Shown here: in pieces, positions 34,738-35,825 of the stretch
Layout of the letters: each line of letters opens with the position of its first letter
How positions within the stretch are numbered: the stretch's first letter is position 1
DNA from: a virus
Length of the DNA stretch: 35,825 bases
Strand: one strand, 5' to 3'
IMG/VR virus record: IMGVR_UViG_3300009001_000035
Span: 1-35,825 of that record
Notes under the pieces: model-generated
Told to the model about the DNA's origin: nothing
Database searches by the model: none
The model's input: only the letters and a program-made list of their open reading frames with translations
Position numbers and translations under genes: made by a program

Positions 34738-35825
34738 ATGGCTGACGGATTTCACATAGACGGAGATGGGAACCTTTGGATAGGTTCTGCTTCAACTAAC
34801 TTTGATAATAACGCTGCTTTCTATGTAAAGACAGACGGAGAAATGAAAGCTACTTCTGGAGAAATTGGTGGTTTAGATATTGAAAGCAACAGAATTAAAA
34901 GCAATTCTTATAGCAATACCAACGAAGAAGGTTTTCAAATACATTCAGATGGTACTGCAAAATTTTACGGTTCTTTAACTGCTAATACATTATCCGCTAC
35001 TGGTGCAAACATATCAGGAAATATAACTGCTACTGATGGAACTATTGGTGGAACACAAATAAATTCAAGTAATATTCAATCAACTACTTTTGACGATAAT
35101 ACAGGTTATCAAATAGGAGCTAACTCAGCAACATTTCATGATGTAACTATTACAGGTACATTAGATGGTGCAAACATAGATGGAACAGTTTCTGGAACTT
35201 TAGCTACTGCAAATAGTGGACAAAGAATAGAATTTTCAAATAATGGTTCTGCAATAATGCAGTTCTATAGCAATAGTGGTCAGTCTGGATATGTAGCAGA
35301 TGTATCTGGAGATTTACATTTGCAAGCACAGGCAAACTCAGCTCTTGTTTTATCTGGTGGAACAAACGGAATAAAGTCTTTCGGCCCATGGTATTACTGG
35401 GATGGTAGTGCTTATACAACAGGTAATTCAGGTAAAGTAATTATATCTGATTCAAATGGTAACCCATCTTGGGGAAATGTTCCTGCTAACGCTGGTGTAA
35501 CCTCTATAGTAACTACTCCAGGTAATCACATAACTGCAAGCAATAACACAGGTACTGTAAATTTAGTTGTTAACGCTAGTAACTTAAATGATACTCATAA
35601 CCATACAACCACTAATGCCGCAGGTACTACATTTAGTGGTGACAACCATGGTAATAACCACGGTGTAGATATGAGTAATGTACAAAACTCATCAGCTAAT
35701 GGAGGAGGTACATATCACTCTCATACAACATCAGCTGTAAATGCTTTAGCAACATCTGCTAGTTCAGTATTAAATTTAAGTGCTAACTCTGGTTCTATAT
35801 TTATAAATCACTTAGATAATGACCA
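34738..35825 (+). CDS. Tail fiber protein, 3' end missing
   Basis: This ORF begins with ATG four bases after the hub stop and runs off the window after 362 codons, so its end is not visible. It is a Gly/Asn/Ser/Thr-rich repetitive beta structure typical of central tail fibers: repeats such as GEIGGLDIESNRIKS, NITATDGTIGGTQINSS and DGTAKFYGSLTA alternate with LDGANIDGTVSG (bases about 35150-35190). Near the end are histidine-rich stretches (DTHNH, DNHGNNHG, YHSHT) that resemble the metal-binding HxH motifs of trimeric fiber tips. It would contact the host surface or extend from the hub. The relation to the previous protein (same repeat style) suggests a functional unit. The receptor-binding end is likely outside the window. 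Confidence 0.85.
   Translation, partial: MADGFHIDGDGNLWIGSASTNFDNNAAFYVKTDGEMKATSGEIGGLDIESNRIKSNSYSNTNEEGFQIHSDGTAKFYGSLTANTLSATGANISGNITATDGTIGGTQINSSNIQSTTFDDNTGYQIGANSATFHDVTITGTLDGANIDGTVSGTLATANSGQRIEFSNNGSAIMQFYSNSGQSGYVADVSGDLHLQAQANSALVLSGGTNGIKSFGPWYYWDGSAYTTGNSGKVIISDSNGNPSWGNVPANAGVTSIVTTPGNHITASNNTGTVNLVVNASNLNDTHNHTTTNAAGTTFSGDNHGNNHGVDMSNVQNSSANGGGTYHSHTTSAVNALATSASSVLNLSANSGSIFINHLDND

Noticed and set aside
1-35825. tRNA genes, CRISPR arrays, integrase, insertion sequences or attachment sites
   Set aside because: No intergenic space large enough and no matching motifs were seen by reading; a tRNAscan or repeat search was not possible.

Overview
The window is one strand of a tailed double-stranded DNA phage genome (Caudoviricetes, long flexible or non-contractile siphovirus-type tail). 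Every supported gene lies on the + strand, gene ends touch or overlap, and no gap between genes exceeds about 90 bases. The DNA is AT-rich (roughly one third G+C by eye), and several genes have good Shine-Dalgarno sites. The gene families (GlcNAc-type glycosyltransferase, small SET protein, very large structural proteins with LamG and FN3 domains) resemble those of uncultured marine phages, so an AT-rich aquatic bacterial host is a reasonable guess. Nothing in the window names the host.

Layout. 1-2.0 kb: a modification and packaging-accessory block: the end of a glycosyltransferase, a minimal SET-domain methyltransferase, an HNH nuclease, an FmdB-like zinc-ribbon protein and a small unknown protein, each overlapping or nearly touching the next. 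2.0-8.8 kb: the HK97-type head module: large terminase, a 1001-residue portal with a long multi-domain C-terminal extension, an S78 prohead protease with an acidic tail, and the major capsid protein, which has stem-loops on both sides. 8.8-11.2 kb: small genes, including two tiny highly basic peptides, then the head-tail connector, an HTH plus zinc-finger protein, and a head-closure-like protein. 11.2-16.5 kb: a 1774-residue protein of unknown function where a small neck or tail-completion gene is normally found. 16.5-18.8 kb: tail terminator, acidic protein, tail tube, and a pair of tail assembly chaperone frames joined by a textbook -1 slippery sequence. 18.8-28.2 kb: a 3147-residue tape measure. 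28.2-35.8 kb: distal tail protein, tail hub and fiber.

The most unusual structure is the tail hub. The hub N-terminal domain is followed by the first half of a LamG (laminin-G-like) domain and then a stop codon at 30283-30285. A new start at 30294 opens a T4-type (GH24) lysozyme domain with its Glu/Asp/Thr triad kept. About 580 residues later the second half of the LamG domain appears, followed by the rest of the hub, FN3 modules and a gpJ-like tail. This looks like an insertion inside an insertion that split one hub gene into two cistrons, so that the virion hub would be rebuilt from two chains meeting inside a split LamG fold.

Other points are the giant unknown neck-position protein, the portal extension with two repeated Cys/His motifs, the paired stem-loops around the capsid gene, and the glycosyltransferase-SET pair that may modify virion or host proteins. 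I saw no tRNA, CRISPR array, integrase or insertion sequence.
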